A program made the position numbers and the translations under genes. The notes below the pieces were generated by a model. The model was not told where the DNA came from and searched no databases. It worked only from the letters and a program-made list of their open reading frames with translations. This document shows, in pieces, positions 34,230 through 47,463 of a stretch of DNA of 64,000 bases; position 1 is the stretch's first letter, and every line of letters begins with the position of its first letter. Source of the stretch: Merluccius polli (taxonomy: Eukaryota; Chordata; Actinopteri; Gadiformes; Merlucciidae). The stretch covers positions 1-64,000 of the forward strand of contig JAOPHQ010000569.1 in NCBI GenBank assembly GCA_030340625.1, in the 5' to 3' direction.

Positions 34230-37200
34230 TTGACATTGGTGATTCTTCCCTCTCTGAGTAGTGGAAAGAAAGAATCACCAGAACGATAAATTCCATTCCT
34301 GAAGGAGCTGCCATGGGTGATCTTAACTACGGCCTTAGTTCAGCAGTTAAACACAAAATCCGCCTCCATGATCCAACAACTTTCAAACAGAGAGCGAGGC
34401 CAATTCACCCTTCCGACTATGAGGCAGTGAGACTCCACCTAAAAGAGGTTTGCGATGCGAAAATCATAATCGTCTGAAAGTCCCTTTGCTTCACCAATAG
34501 TGAAGAAGTCAAGAAAAAAAACAAGACTACAGAAAGTTCAATATTCAGACCATAAAGGATGTATATGCCCTACCAAACATTGAAAAAACCTTTGCTGCCC
34601 TGACAGGATCTAAAAGTTTTTCCATCATGGACTTGATGTCAGGCTACTATCAAGTAGAAATGGAGGAAGAGGACAAATAAAAAACAGGATTCTGGGAATT
34701 TAACAGGATGCCACAAGGGGTCACTAATGCACCCAGTACTTTTCAACATGTCATGGAAAAGTATGGGCACCATGAACCTGAACATTGTGCTAGTTTTTCT
34801 CGGCGACCTGATCATTTTCTCTGACACACCTGAAGAATATGAACAGCGCCTTATGCGTGTGCTCAATAGGCTTAAGGAGTTTGGTCTCAAATTATCACCA
34901 GAAAGAGAGGAAGTCAGAGTTGAAATTGACCCAGGAAAAATTACTGCACTGACCATTGCCTAGACCTAAAAACATCCATGAGCTGAAATCCTTCTTAGGA
35001 TTTACTGGATATTACAGGAGGTTTGTCAAGGACTACTCAAAAATCACCAAGCCCTTGAATGACCTCACAGTTGGTTACCTCCAACCTCCTAAAAAGCCCA
35101 AGGTCCTTCTCAAATGTTGATCCAACGTACAACTCCTCCAGTCCTCTGTTTTGCCAATCTGAGGCTACCTTACATCTTGCACACTGATGCCAGTTTGCAC
35201 GGACTGGGGGCAGCCCTTTATCAAGAACAAGAAGGCAAAATTAGGGTTATCGCTTATGCCAGTAGGGGGCTGTCAAACTCTGAAAGGCGATACCCCACTC
35301 ACAAGCTCAAGTGGGCAGTCACCGATAAATGATTTGATTATCTATATGGAATTGAATTTACCATCATGACCAACAACAATCTATTGACTTATGTCTTGAC
35401 ATCTGCTACATTTGATGCTGCAGGCCATAGGTGGCTTGCTGCCCTGTCCAATTTCAAATTTAACATCAAGTTTAGGGCTGGAAAGAGAAACCAAGATGCT
35501 GATAGTTTATCTAGACATCCACATGACCTAGCTGAAACCGATGTCAGCACACAAGTAGAAGATGACAGAGTTCATTAAGGAGGAAACCACATTTCCCAAT
35601 GAAGCATTGAGAGCTGTATGCCACAGACATAACAGACAGAACTAGACAGATTACCAAACTTTGGAGAGTGTCATTGTAGAGTGTCTTGCAATCAATGTGA
35701 GTGCTATTCCAACAGAATGATCTCAATCTGACTTACCTCCTGTGTCTGACACCCTTCCCAGGATGTCACAGCAGGATTGGGCTACAGAACAAAGAAATTA
35801 TCCAATAAACAGCAGAGTAATGGACATAGTACAGAAAAGCACCTATCTTACTGTGCTAGACAGCAAGAAAAGAGAAAAGTTCAACTCTTGCTCAGAGTAA
35901 TGGATCAACTTGTACTTGGATGTGTCATGTCATGTACAGGAAACACATTAACAGACAAGATACATTCTTCCAACTAGTGCTTCCTACCAAGTACAGAGAA
36001 ATTGTTCTTGAAGTTCTACACGATTCAGTTGGCCATATGGGGATAGAAAGAACATTGAATCTTCGTACCCATTTCTATTGGCCAAGAATATCCATGGATG
36101 TTGATTAGAAGATCTGTACCTGTGAAAGATGTACCAGGCGCAAGGCTAGAACATTAAAAACAGCCTATCTTATCAACATCAAAACCAGTCGACCTCTCGA
36201 GCTAGTATGCATAGATTACCTATTTTGGAACCTAATGGCCATGGACCAAAAAACATCCTGGTCATAACTGATCATTTCACTAAATATGCTGTCGCCATTT
36301 CCACTGCCAACCAGAAGGCAAAGACAGTTTCCAAGACTCTGTGGAACAGTTTCTTTATTCACTATGGCATCCCTGAACATCCACATAGGGACCAGGGCTG
36401 TGACTTTGACTTCTGTAATAAAAGACCTGTGCCAGATAGTGGAATAAAGAAAACCTGCAGAACCCCCTACCATCGATTTGGCAATCCCGTAGAACGGCTT
36501 AACCGAAGCCTCTTGGAGATGGTTGGAACTTTTCAAGAGGAAGACAACGTTTGTACAACCATTGGTCCACACCTATAATTGTTCTCAAAATGAAACCACC
36601 AGGTTTTCCCCTTATCAGTTAATTGACATAGTGTTTGGGCTTAACCCAGAAGGATACAAGAAAATCACTCATGCTGACTATGCCAAAAAGCTCAAACAAA
36701 GTCTCCAAGAAAGCTACAAGCTTGCCATTGAACACACGGACAAGACTGCTCAGCGCAACAAGCAAAGATATGATGTGAAGGTCAGAGAGTCTGTTCTTGA
36801 AGCTGGAGACTGTATTCCTGTCAAGAATGTCACAATAAGAGGCAAACACATGTTGGCTGACAGATGGACCAGTACCATGTACAAGATTGTGAGACACATT
36901 GGCAATTCTCCAGTTCATGTTGTAGCGCCGGCAACCTCAGATGTTCCAGAGAGGATGTTGCATGGTGGTCTGCTGTTGCTGTGTGGTTTCCTAGCTCCAT
37001 CTGTTCAAGCTGAGGTAGACAAACAAAACAACAAGACAACAACTCAAAAGCCCAACATCCTCAGAGAAGTCAAATATCTGAAGAAGAAGAAGGTGGGCAA
37101 GAACCTTCAAATAAATGTGATGAAGAGGTGGAATACTATTGTCCACAGACAACTCAAAATGATGTTATTCATCTGACAATCACAACTGTTCATGAAAACC

Positions 37201-37560
37201 CTAATGCTGGAGTCCAACTAACTGCAGGGGATGACCAAGCTGAGACCGAATCCTGTCTCATTCCAGACTCTGAAACATACCAACCAAGAGAAAGTTACCA
37301 GGAACAAGTTCAAAATGTCTCTAATCCTATAATATTACCTTTTGATGAACTTTAGAAACTCACCTGTTGAAGAGGAGCACATTATGGAAGTGAATGAAAT
37401 GATCCAAATACCTGAAAGAAAAGAAACAGAGATAACAAACAACATATTCAGAGTGAATAACATAGGAATAGAAAGTGAAGGACCTGTAACAGAGAACCTT
37501 GATGAGGAGGGAGAAAACAGTTCAGGAGGCTGTAGACCAAACAGGTAAGAAGATCAACAA
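34230..37560 (+). pseudogene. Ty3/gypsy retrotransposon pol remnant
   Basis: Fragments in order, in changing frames. A pre-RT stretch ends in RPIHPSDYEAVRLHLKE (about 34400-34450). RT follows with MPQGVTNAPSTF-like sequence (34708-34745) and FLGDLIIFSDTPEEYEQRL (about 34796-34852), where the usual FLDD/YLDD has become FLGD. RNase H has LHTDASLHGLGAALYQ (about 35175-35222). Integrase has LHDSVGHMGIERT (about 36026-36064) and later the region YAKKLKQSLQESY (36523-37176). Several frameshifts, stops and internal deletions make it non-functional. The 3' part to about 37548 is open but unrecognised. Confidence 0.85.
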
Positions 37561-37569
37561 ATTGGAGAG

Positions 37570-38000
37570 CAGAATCTGACAGACTGACATAAAAGACACT
37601 GGCAATCCCTTATCCTTAGTCATGCACTCTATTCTGACAAGTTTAGACCAAGCTTTCTGTCAAGCTTTTGGCTTTAATCTTTCTTCTGACATTAGTCAGG
37701 TGACTTCTTTGATTTTACCATAGCTACATGCAGGGACGCATGCAGATTTAGGAGGGGAGGATATAACCACCAAAGTTTTCAGTTCACTTTTTACATGCTG
37801 TGCATTTTTTCACCACATGGAGCACTGTCACGGTCACTGTTTTGCCACTTGACCTTAAGCCATGTTTCCATCAAACACTTTCGGTATAGTACCCTTGGTA
37901 ACTGTTATAAACTGTACTGTACATGTAGAATGTGTATATATGTAAATCAATTCAGGTAAACTATAGACTTTAACATGTTGATGTAGTGTGATGAATGTAA
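37570..38000. other. 3' flank of gypsy remnant
   Basis: No gene. The segment 37797-37856 (CATTTTTTCACCACATGGAGCAC to CACTTGACCTTAAG) resembles 26819-26874. It may be the start of the right-hand copy of the bracketing repeat. Confidence 0.45.
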
Positions 38001-38398
38001 AGTTGAGTGGTAGCGTCATTTGTGTACTGTCAGTGATAAGATATTTGAAATGAAAGTATTCTTGACCGTATCAAAATATTGATAAAGTTTCTGCTTTGTG
38101 CAGATTGTTTTTTTTAATAGTTTATTCTCCAATCAATTAGTGTGATGCCAGTGTTCCTACAAACAGCTCAAACTCTGGTCGTGCTAAAACATGCATTTCT
38201 TCATCTTCGTCTTGGGCTGGACAAGTGGATACCAGATAAGACACTAAAGACATACACACACTACCTGGGTAGTAGGTTTACACAATTATTTTCATTCATT
38301 CATCATTCTCTTTTTATTTCTTCTTTTTTTTTTTCTGACGGAACAAATCTGACGACTTTCGACTTACGACATTATGAAATTGGGAATTGACCTTTTAA
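37940..38398 (+). repeat. Dispersed ~0.5-kb repeat, copy 2 (possible LTR)
   Basis: Similar in direct orientation to 28441-28968, with small indels. It lies just 3' of the gypsy pol remnant, as a 3' LTR would, but no polypurine tract or TG...CA ends could be fixed. Confidence 0.7.
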
Positions 38399-38454
38399 GC
38401 CTCTAATTCTTCCTGAGCACACCTAGTCTTAAGATACTGGTCCAAATTCTAATA

Positions 38455-38535
38455 GAACATGTTGCATATATTATTTATTATTATTTATTTAGTATTTAGC
38501 AGACACTTTTATCCAAAGCCGCTTACAGTGGATTC
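38455..38535. repeat. Common teleost repeat tail
   Basis: TATTTAGCAGACACTTTTATCCAAAGCCGCTTACA (38492-38526) is a widely dispersed fish repeat motif. A reverse-complement copy is at 57893-57935. Family name uncertain. Confidence 0.65.
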
Positions 38536-38699
38536 AGATACTAAGCATGGGAGCAGGTAGGGGTTAGACAAGCATAGATGTGGCAAGCATAGATGTGACT
38601 TTAAGTGTTGTGCCACCCTGTGTGTCCTTATGGTTCTTGTTCAGGTGGAGATGCATAGTGTGGTCATCCCATAGTGTGTGGTCATCCCCATTAAATATT

Positions 38700-39030
38700 A
38701 AAAAGGGGCCTGTGGCGTAGTCTGGTGCCACGGGGGGGGGGGTTCTCTGCAGAGATGACGCACGATCTTGGTTTACGGATTTTATTTACACACAATCAGC
38801 ATCCAACTATGCTTGTTGTCGCGGGCCTGGCTCTGGCCGCCGCCGCCAACCCGTGCGTGCTCCGTCCGGTCCTCCCGGGTCCAGCACGCTACTGTGTTAA
38901 AAAGGGAGAGAGTGGTATAGCTCAACAGGATGCAGGTGTGCCAATCACTCTCACCTGGCGCTGCTCTCCCGAGCGCCCTCCACAGCCCTCTCCTGCAGCT
39001 GATACACCGCGCCCCCCCCACAGGGCCCAC
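38700..39030. other. GC-rich block of unknown nature
   Basis: About 300 bp with clearly higher G+C than its surroundings. It starts near a run of G (38731-38741) and contains GCTCTGGCCGCCGCCGCC and TCTCCCGAGCGCCCTCC. It is open on the plus strand for 130 residues, but that peptide shows no domain I know. It could be a piece of an LTR or a CpG-rich regulatory block. Confidence 0.35.
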
Positions 39031-39580
39031 TTCCTAAATGCTATTTCTTGTTGTCCAAAATACTGCCTTGGAAATGATGGTTGGGTTTTCTTAAAGGACC
39101 CCCCAAATCACATCTGAAACGTATATAGTATGCTCGAATGAACATAAGTAATTTGGAAGCCACAAGAGATCTAGCGATATATACGTAATGTATGTTTTTT
39201 CTGGGACGACATACAGACACTGACAGTCTCCTTTCAACAAAACATATATCAGACCATAACTCTAACTTCAAACTCTTGTTAACGGCATGTTCAACAGTAT
39301 GGACCTCCTTTGTTTGGAGTCCCTTTGTTTAGACTCATTGGTTTTGAAGCTTCATATTTTTTTATGATGTATTGTCTTTTTGAGTTTTTCCAGCCCTGAA
39401 GTGTTCCCACAAAAGGACAGAAAAACCCAAGACGAGAAACTGGCATCAGTGTCTACATTCAGTTATCTGATTGGTTGGAAAATGAACAAAACAAAAGAAA
39501 AACAGTCAAAAAACCTTTTATCTATCACTTAGGAATCATACCCTGCAAACAATACATGGTTCACATACACACTTTCAAGG

Positions 39581-39719
<139 letters not shown>

Positions 39720-40324
39720 ACACATGCAGATGGACTCATACAAACAGATGTAAATTACATTTATGCACACACGAACGTGAACACAAACACACACACACAC
39801 AGGTAAATGTAATGGCCTGTAACACAATACAGCACTTGAATCTGGTGATTAATACCTTTAGATGTATATCATAAAATTAATCATCCTTTTGACAGCTTGT
39901 GTGAGAGTATTTTGGCACATGGGGAAACATAATAAATGATTAGTGTTGCGCCAAAGCAGGGATTATAAATCAAAGAGGGGGATGTACTGTGTCTTGTTAC
40001 CAGAGCAGAAGATGAAAGCATGGATTTCACTGATACATATAAATAGGAGCCAGGGGCCGGGGCCATTTTAGTCTTCCACTGCCAACCCTCCATCCCAGCG
40101 GTATATGCTTTACCGGACAGAAGCTCTGGCCTTTGATGGAGAGTGTGTACTACCTGTGTATCCCACTCATATGTTCCTCTGTCCACTAACCAGATCCACA
40201 TGCAGAGGAGGAGGAGGACGCAGGAGCTAGGCTTGTCTCAGGACACATAAGCTAACACGCTGCAGCCGTACAACATGCTAATTACACTGAGTACATAGAT
40301 GTGTGATTGCATGTGGTGTGTGCA

Positions 40325-40329
40325 TATGT

Positions 40330-40370
<41 letters not shown>

Positions 40371-40388
40371 TGTGTGTGTGTGTGTGTA
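40325..40388. repeat. (TG)n microsatellite
   Basis: About 64 bp of TG with interruptions TTTG near 40335 and GGG near 40367. Confidence 0.95.
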
Positions 40389-40491
40389 TGCGTGCATGTA
40401 AGCAAATGTACATCTATATGCATACACGATACAGTCAGACAGGGCACTTGTGCACTTGTGCCAACAGTTATGTAATGTAACTGTATGTAAT

Positions 40492-40523
40492 ACAGGTAAT
40501 GGCCAAAGCTGGCCATTACCTGT
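40492..40523. repeat. Perfect 14-bp inverted repeat
   Basis: ACAGGTAATGGCCA (40492-40505) is the exact reverse complement of 40510-40523, with a 4-base loop. A 17-18-base A run follows directly. Confidence 0.97.
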
Positions 40524-43500
40524 GAAAAAAAAAAAAAAAAACGGCAATTTATTTCAAGCAAACAGCTTTTCAGCTTACACTTCATATTAGGGGGTGGCTA
40601 TGGTGTGCATGTGTAACAACATGTTCCAACATCCTGCAACTCTTACGCACTGCACAACGACTTCACCTCCACCATGAATCCATGGTGAATCATTACATGT
40701 GACAGGGGATACTGGCATCCATGTGCAACTCATTACATCATTCATTGATCGTTTTCTTGTGGTCTAAGGTCCAATCCACCATCCGAAGGAAACCATAGCT
40801 TGTATACCTAGGAAAAGCAAAACCAGACAACTGGATGTTTTTTTCTTTTTTTCTCATTATTGTTATTCTCTCTCTGGTAAGGATGAACTTCATCAGCCAA
40901 CTGTTAGTCTTTAACTGTAATTCAATTCTGATGGGTGTCCGTGTGGTTTTAAACCGTTTATGCATGGTTTATGGAGACCGGAAAATAAGAATGCTTCAAA
41001 TGGTGTTTGTACTTGTAGGCCTAAGTATTTTTGCGAAATAAGTTGTTATATAAAAGCATACAGTGTCTTTATTTTATTCTAATCCTTCACTGGAACCTTG
41101 AATTGATGGATCTCTGTCTTTGATCAATGAATTCAGACCCTTGTACTTAAAGTCTGTGTTTAACTTGCTCGCTACTTACGGTGCTTTATGGGACATACTT
41201 GTGACTGGTTCTCAGCTGTTAAGGCGTCTTTATTTATCCTTATTTATCCTTCTTGCCACCGTCTGGACATCCAGAAATATTGAGAATAGGGGGCCAATTT
41301 CAAAGCCATGTTATTTATTATCTGTGAACTGCAATTCACGTTTAATGCCAGTGCAATAAGTAGCTGCTAACATAAACAGTTTGATACCACTAAGGCTCTG
41401 AGGCAATGACAGATAGCTGCAACTATGCGCAGAGGCATTCTTGGTTTATGCAGGAGCCCAGGAGAACCATATTCATGCTAGAGGCATTTCCAAAGAAGCA
41501 ACACATCCAAGTATAAAACAAATGTATCCAAAACAGCCTCCTCCCACACTCTGCCTCTCCCTTAGTTAGAACTGACGTCTGCTGTTTCGCAAACTACAGT
41601 CTAGCGAGCAGGTCTGCTGTCGGACACTCAAAAAAACCTTCGAAATGTGAAAGAACATTCGATCAAGTGATCATTTCAGCGAACGGTCCCCAATTGTGAG
41701 TGCTCATGCTAAATAATGATGCTACCGGACATTTTCATAGGGTGCCAATGAATTGTTGATATTCTCATTGGCATTTGTGTAAAATTGCATCAAAATGATT
41801 GCCATGAAAGAAAGCAAGAAAGAAGGACAAAATAGTGTTAGCATAATTTTCCTTGTAATTTTGCTTGTGTAGTGTTTTAAAACAAGGTGGAATTGAATGA
41901 GAGACCATATTTCCAAGACCCATGTCCCTAGCATCTGGCCACCAATCACACACAACACATGTTGTGTTTAGAGTGTTAGATTATGTTCCTGGCCCCACAG
42001 CAAATATTATCTTAACATAAAATGTGTCACACACCATATCGGTTTCTCCCAGGCTAAACCTTGTAAAGATTGTATTTTGACATGGGAAAATAAGTGCATA
42101 ACTCCAGGGGCCATGGACACATGATTCACATTTTCTTGCCTTTTTATTTTAATCTTTCATTTGATTTGGTGAGATATTCTCCAACACTTCCATTTCTTGT
42201 AGAGAAGTATTTATTGCTGGATAAAGGCCCTTTGAGATTTTAACTGAGAGTTGCCGACAGAGCCCACTGGAAGGGAGGGCCCACGCTCTCTTGCTCTCTT
42301 TACTACTGTTTCTTCACAGAAGGTCAGCCTGGAGCATCAGGTTTGGTTCGTTCAGCTTATGTAGCAACAGATGGATCAAATTCAGCTTCAGTTGGTTTTA
42401 AGAGACAAAGGAAAGCTGGGGGTGGGGTGGACAATCAAAACCAACAGTGAGTGAATCAGTGATGGTTTGCGTGTGTACAGCACAAGTGCAGTTTGTCTGA
42501 CTTGCCAGACTCCAATTGATATTTGATTTGGAATTTTAATTTAAGGAAAGACGCCAACACATTCTGAAAAAGGCTATCCAATTACTTGCTTTTTCTGCAG
42601 AATGTTTACAAATTGTCTTGCTGAGTATATTGCATGCAGATAACCTTTGCTTTCATGTGCTTCATCCTTGCCTGTTACATAGCAAGCCTAGCCATAAAAT
42701 ATCACTTACAGGTGACTTTCAAGGGCGGAAAACGTAGTCATATCTTTATTTATGAGCTTCTTCCTGTTGAATGCATGTGTTTTCAGTTGCACTTGGCCAG
42801 GAATCTATGGATTCCTGATCGTCTCTGTTAATGAGGATTACAAGGCCATGGCTTATGTAAACAACATAAGCATGCAGCCATGGCTGTCGGGGGAAGGAAA
42901 GACAGCACCTGGCTATTTCCAACTGCTATTTTTTCCTATTGACCAATGAGGAGCTGAGTAGCAGGTTAAATCAGTTAATTCAATTAGTTATTTTCCCAGA
43001 CCTTCGGCAGTCTTTGTAAGTGTATGCACTGGTCTACTTCAAAGTCTTCTGCGTACATTACATTTTGTAGTGCTGGTAATGGCTTCCTGTACACATTTCT
43101 GTGTTTTCCAAGGAGACATTCTTCGTTGGCTTTATGGTATTATTCATTTTCTCACATAGTGGACTAGGGCATGGGTACACCATGTTTACAGCGGTGTTCT
43201 TGTGTGCAGGTGGATAGCTCTCCACGGTGTGATGAGTGTACCAGTGTAGCTCATGTAAACCCTAACCTATTCTCTTTAGCCAAAGACAGGGAGTTTTTTC
43301 TTTAGCTGGATGATTTTTTGAGTTTCAGTGTTCAGCTTTCTTTGCACTTATTCATGTTTGTCTGAAGGCCTACCCTATCTATGTACTCTCTTTTCAAAAG
43401 TGAACTACATATTTAAACATTTGAAGCTGCATTTCCGTGACTAGATAGAAGAGGATGTATCCGAAACCATACTGATCATTTGCTGGTATTCCTTCTTATC

Positions 43501-43984
43501 TAAACCATATTGACAAAACCTGACCTGTGTCGTAGCTGCTTCCAAGAACGTGGGCCTCCCTGCCTGATTGCGTAAATCTTTGAAACAAGTTGGGTCCTCC
43601 CATATATCCACTCACTGTGTAGGCCAACTCCAACAGGGATGCTTGGTGGAGACCAGAGGGGAGACAGTGTGACAGCAACTGTATGCACTATTCACAGAGA
43701 AAGAAAGGAAAGAGGGAGGGAGGGAGGGAGTAGAGCTAGAATAGTAGTGTAGAATCAAATATTGGCTGGCTTTTGCTGCTATGCCCCTCATCTTGAAGGA
43801 GAGTATCAGGGAAGGATATGGACAGTTTGTATAAGGGAGTTAGATTATATGACACTGCTAATCTACTTATCTCCCATTTAGAGTTATTCACAGTTCCCGG
43901 GGGACAAAAATCTTCATTTTCCTCCTAATAGCTTAGGTTTTAGGGGAAAGGTTAAAGCATGTACTCATCACCAGCCGCTTCGTC

Positions 43985-44100
43985 AGTTTGAGGAGGAGGA
44001 GTAGGCGTGTGAATGGAAGGTCGCCAGTTCAAATCCACATCAAATCAAACAAAGCTGGGAAAGTCTGGCGAAAGGAAAGCGTACAACATTCCTTGTAAGT
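43985..44100 (+). mobile_element. tRNA-like SINE fragment
   Basis: A polymerase III B-box-like AGTTCAAATCC lies at 44026-44036 after GAATGGAAGGTCGCC. Head folding is incomplete. The 3' side runs into AGGGCTGGACGATATAG at 44102, which looks like one end of a hAT element whose other end was not found. Confidence 0.4.
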
Positions 44101-44469
44101 AGGGCTGGACGATATAGAAGAATTTATCACCATAATCATAGGGAATTCTACACAATATTGATGTTTAACTACCCGCCTCAAAAATTGAAGTTAAAGAATC
44201 CATCTGAGGTTAGTGAAATAAAAATAAACTGTGTTGAAAGTCTGCTTTCGTATACTTTTTCAAAACTTTCTGTCAGAGAGAAACTTTCGGTCAAACAGCG
44301 TCTCATTCAGAGACTCGCCCGCTCTGGCACTCTCTGTCAGCGGGCTCCAGCAGCGCTGTCTCTAGCGCTAAAGTCAGGCCTGGCTGCACTACGATATATT
44401 TTGCTGCTTGTTACCCAGAAATCAACCATTTAACAGGGTATAGGCCTGAAAACCATTTCCATCACTTAA

Positions 44470-44774
44470 AGTGTAAGTGAACCCCCTGTTTCAGCTCAAA
44501 TTCAAACGCAATGAGATTTACAAAAATGCTCAGAGTTCTAGGAAGGAGGACGTGTTATCCCAGAAAAGGCAATTTGACGTCACAAAAATAAGACAACTTG
44601 AGTGTGGAGCAGAAGAGAACGTTCACAAACTGGTTGGCGGAGACAAAACATAGGAATTTTACACACGTTAAATTCTAAGTGACAAAATGGGATCGATTAC
44701 CAAGTTGAAGATCAAATAGGACATATTCTGACATTTAAAACCAAAAAAAATGTTTTTTGGGTTCACTGCCCCTT
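44470..44774. mobile_element. TTAA-target MITE
   Basis: The ends AGTGTAAGTGAACCCC (left) and GGGTTCACTGCCCCTT (right) form imperfect inverted repeats. TTAA flanks both (44466-44469, 44775-44778). 305 bp, non-coding. Confidence 0.7.
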
Positions 44775-44779
44775 TTAAT

Positions 44780-47320
44780 CGCTATAACGCCCCCAAAATG
44801 CACACATTTTTCGAACTTGCAAAATTTGCTCCCTCGCACCACCAAGTGGCCAGCTCAGGAGCCGCCACCACTTGTAAGATGGCCTCTGTCATTTGCAACT
44901 CATTGAAATGATTTCACTAGACACTGCTAATTTTAGATGTCTACACAGATTTAACTTTAGATCTAGCAGTAGATGAAAGTCAGATGTTTAAGTCTACTTA
45001 TAAAGTTTCTTGTTTGGTTTCGGTATTACGGTTTATAACGCTATGGTTTTGGCAAGGGATTTGTGTTTTTTGGTTCTGGTTAGGTTTAGAATCTGGATAG
45101 TCTCACAAATCGGACATAAGATGGCAGACAAGTTCAATTCTAGTTGTAAGGGGGTGTTTCACTTTCTTTCATTTCATATTTGTTTCGACCAATCATGTTG
45201 CTGGAGGCAGGGATCTGTAAGTGTGTAGTTGGTGAACAAAAAGTCCGTAAAGGTTTCAAATCAACACTGTTTAGCTTTATCCACTCGCACAAATTAGTTT
45301 TCTTCGGTAGAATATCTCCGTAATGAAACAGGGTGTAACTCCACCCCTTGCAGTTTTTTGGTTTCGGCCCAGGCCCACAGAAGTTGTGCTACAACACAGT
45401 AGGACTGCTGGATCCGAGATTAGGATCTGGGTAGCCAAAACAAATTGTTAAGTGGAGCGACTTGGTGGAGAGCACAAGGAGAGCTTCTGTAATGTGAGAT
45501 ATTTGCTGGTAAAACAATACAAATAAAAAAAGGCATGATAAAACCTAGGAGGGATTTGATTCTCAGATGCGATTTGATTGGGGTAGTCCTACTTGCTTGT
45601 TTTTTTTTATAAGGTCAGATCACAACTATGTCGTTATTGGTTCTCATGTTACGCCAGCCCACGCAGATATTGTGACACAATCTCAGTTAAGGTGATTTGA
45701 TTCTAATGTAAATAGGTAGAAAAACAGACTCTGTCTGTTATTTTGCTTTGTTAAACATGACATGATGTGCATGTGGAAATGTGCAACCAAGGGAATAGGA
45801 AATCACTTTATCACATCTGTAAGCACCTTCCTTGTTGACTCACGGATGAGTACTGCTGGGCAAAAGCAGGCCGTGCCTGCAACTCAATACCACAAGAGTT
45901 CCCACATCTTGTTGACACAAATATACTAAGCGGATAATATGCTCCTTCAAAACATTTTTTTTGTTTTTTGCAAAGTACACTGATATTTTGGATTCAAACA
46001 TTCAGAACTTTTTTCAGAACATCATATAGTGACAACAATGGCAGATAAATTGTGAAGAAGTGTATTATCTAACCAGCAGATGAGGTCACTCCACCTTAGA
46101 GTGACCTGCAGCTGTGCCCGCTCACATCCCGTTACACACAAGACCCATGGCTCCTGTGGGTTTCTATTTTATACCTTTTTTTTGGTGTGTGTTCAGACCA
46201 GGTGTCTAAGCTAACATTTGATTCCAATGGGCAATTTCCCGCATTATTGTAATCAATGAGTTAATAATTGACGTGGGCAGAGAGATTCGTTCCTCCTTTT
46301 TGGAACAACTTTAATCACTGACAGCAGTTCAATTTTGGCGCAATTAGAAAAAATGGTCGTAAGTTGAGGCAGATGGTGATTGGCGCAGATGACAGGAGGG
46401 AGCTCACTTGCTGCACAGATACAAGACATGGTTTTCTGTGTCTGTGTCCATGTGTGTGCGTGCATGAGCGTGTTTGGAGCGGTGGGGGGAGTAATAGGCT
46501 CCCATTGAGACAGCACACAGTAGGGCAGAGAGAAATGTTTTACGACATAGAAATGCAACTTACACAAACGCATACTTCATTTCCAATCGGATGCTTGCTT
46601 CTTTTTTTTGTAAATAAAGTAATCATGACAGGTCTTTGACAGTTTTTATTTTTTACTCGTACTTGTAACCTCCTCAGATATATAAATAAATACACAAACC
46701 CTCTCTTCAAGGCAGTGGCCCAACAACATATTGGCATCTCAGATGACATTCATCAAATCATCCGAACTGCACATTGCGTATGGCTTGTATGTATTGCTTG
46801 AAAGGTACGGCTCGTCGTCTTTTCATTTCATGAACAATGGCGTGTCACTCGAGCAGACGGTACGAAGCACGTCCGTAACATTTGTCAGCTTCTGGAAACG
46901 TCGCTTCAAGGTATCACATGCTGAATTTATCACGTTGAACTCCTACAGGGTTAGATGAAGAACACTGGTGGAGAAGCAGGACCAAAAATCTTTTTGAAAT
47001 GCACATTTGCGCAAGATACATTCATCAAAACTCCTTCAAAGGCGCACACGCACACACACACACACACATACACACACATACACACACCCGTGAGTGGAAG
47101 AAAACGTGGGACGCATTTCAACAAAGGGCCACCCTCCTGTTGTTTTAAGATGAATTGCGGTGTTCAACCCGCCTCTGTAGTTTCCAAACCATAAAGAACA
47201 CAGCTTTAGATGTCAATGAACATTGAATGTTTTTTTGTTTTTTTTCCTGAACATAATACAAGTAGGACGAAATGGTTCATTTGATGGTTTTGCTGTAAAC
47301 ATTTGTGGGTGTTTCTTGAT
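44780..47320. other. Gene-free stretch
   Basis: No gene recognised. Intergenic DNA with a short (CA)n near 47046-47090. Open frames here lack domains and splice context. Confidence 0.4.
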
Positions 47321-47321
47321 G

Positions 47322-47356
47322 ACAGTAAAAACAATACAGTGAAGTTATATATCCTG

Positions 47357-47428
<72 letters not shown>

Positions 47429-47463
47429 CAGGATACATAACTTCACTGTATTGTTTTTACTGT
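47322..47463. repeat. 37-bp inverted repeat around a (TA)n core
   Basis: The arms 47322-47358 and 47427-47463 (ACAGTAAAAACAATACAGTG onward) are reverse complements at 36 of 37 positions, separated by about 68 bp of (TA)n. The whole 142 bp could extrude as one cruciform. It may be a small MITE or a palindrome formed by template switching. Confidence 0.95.
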
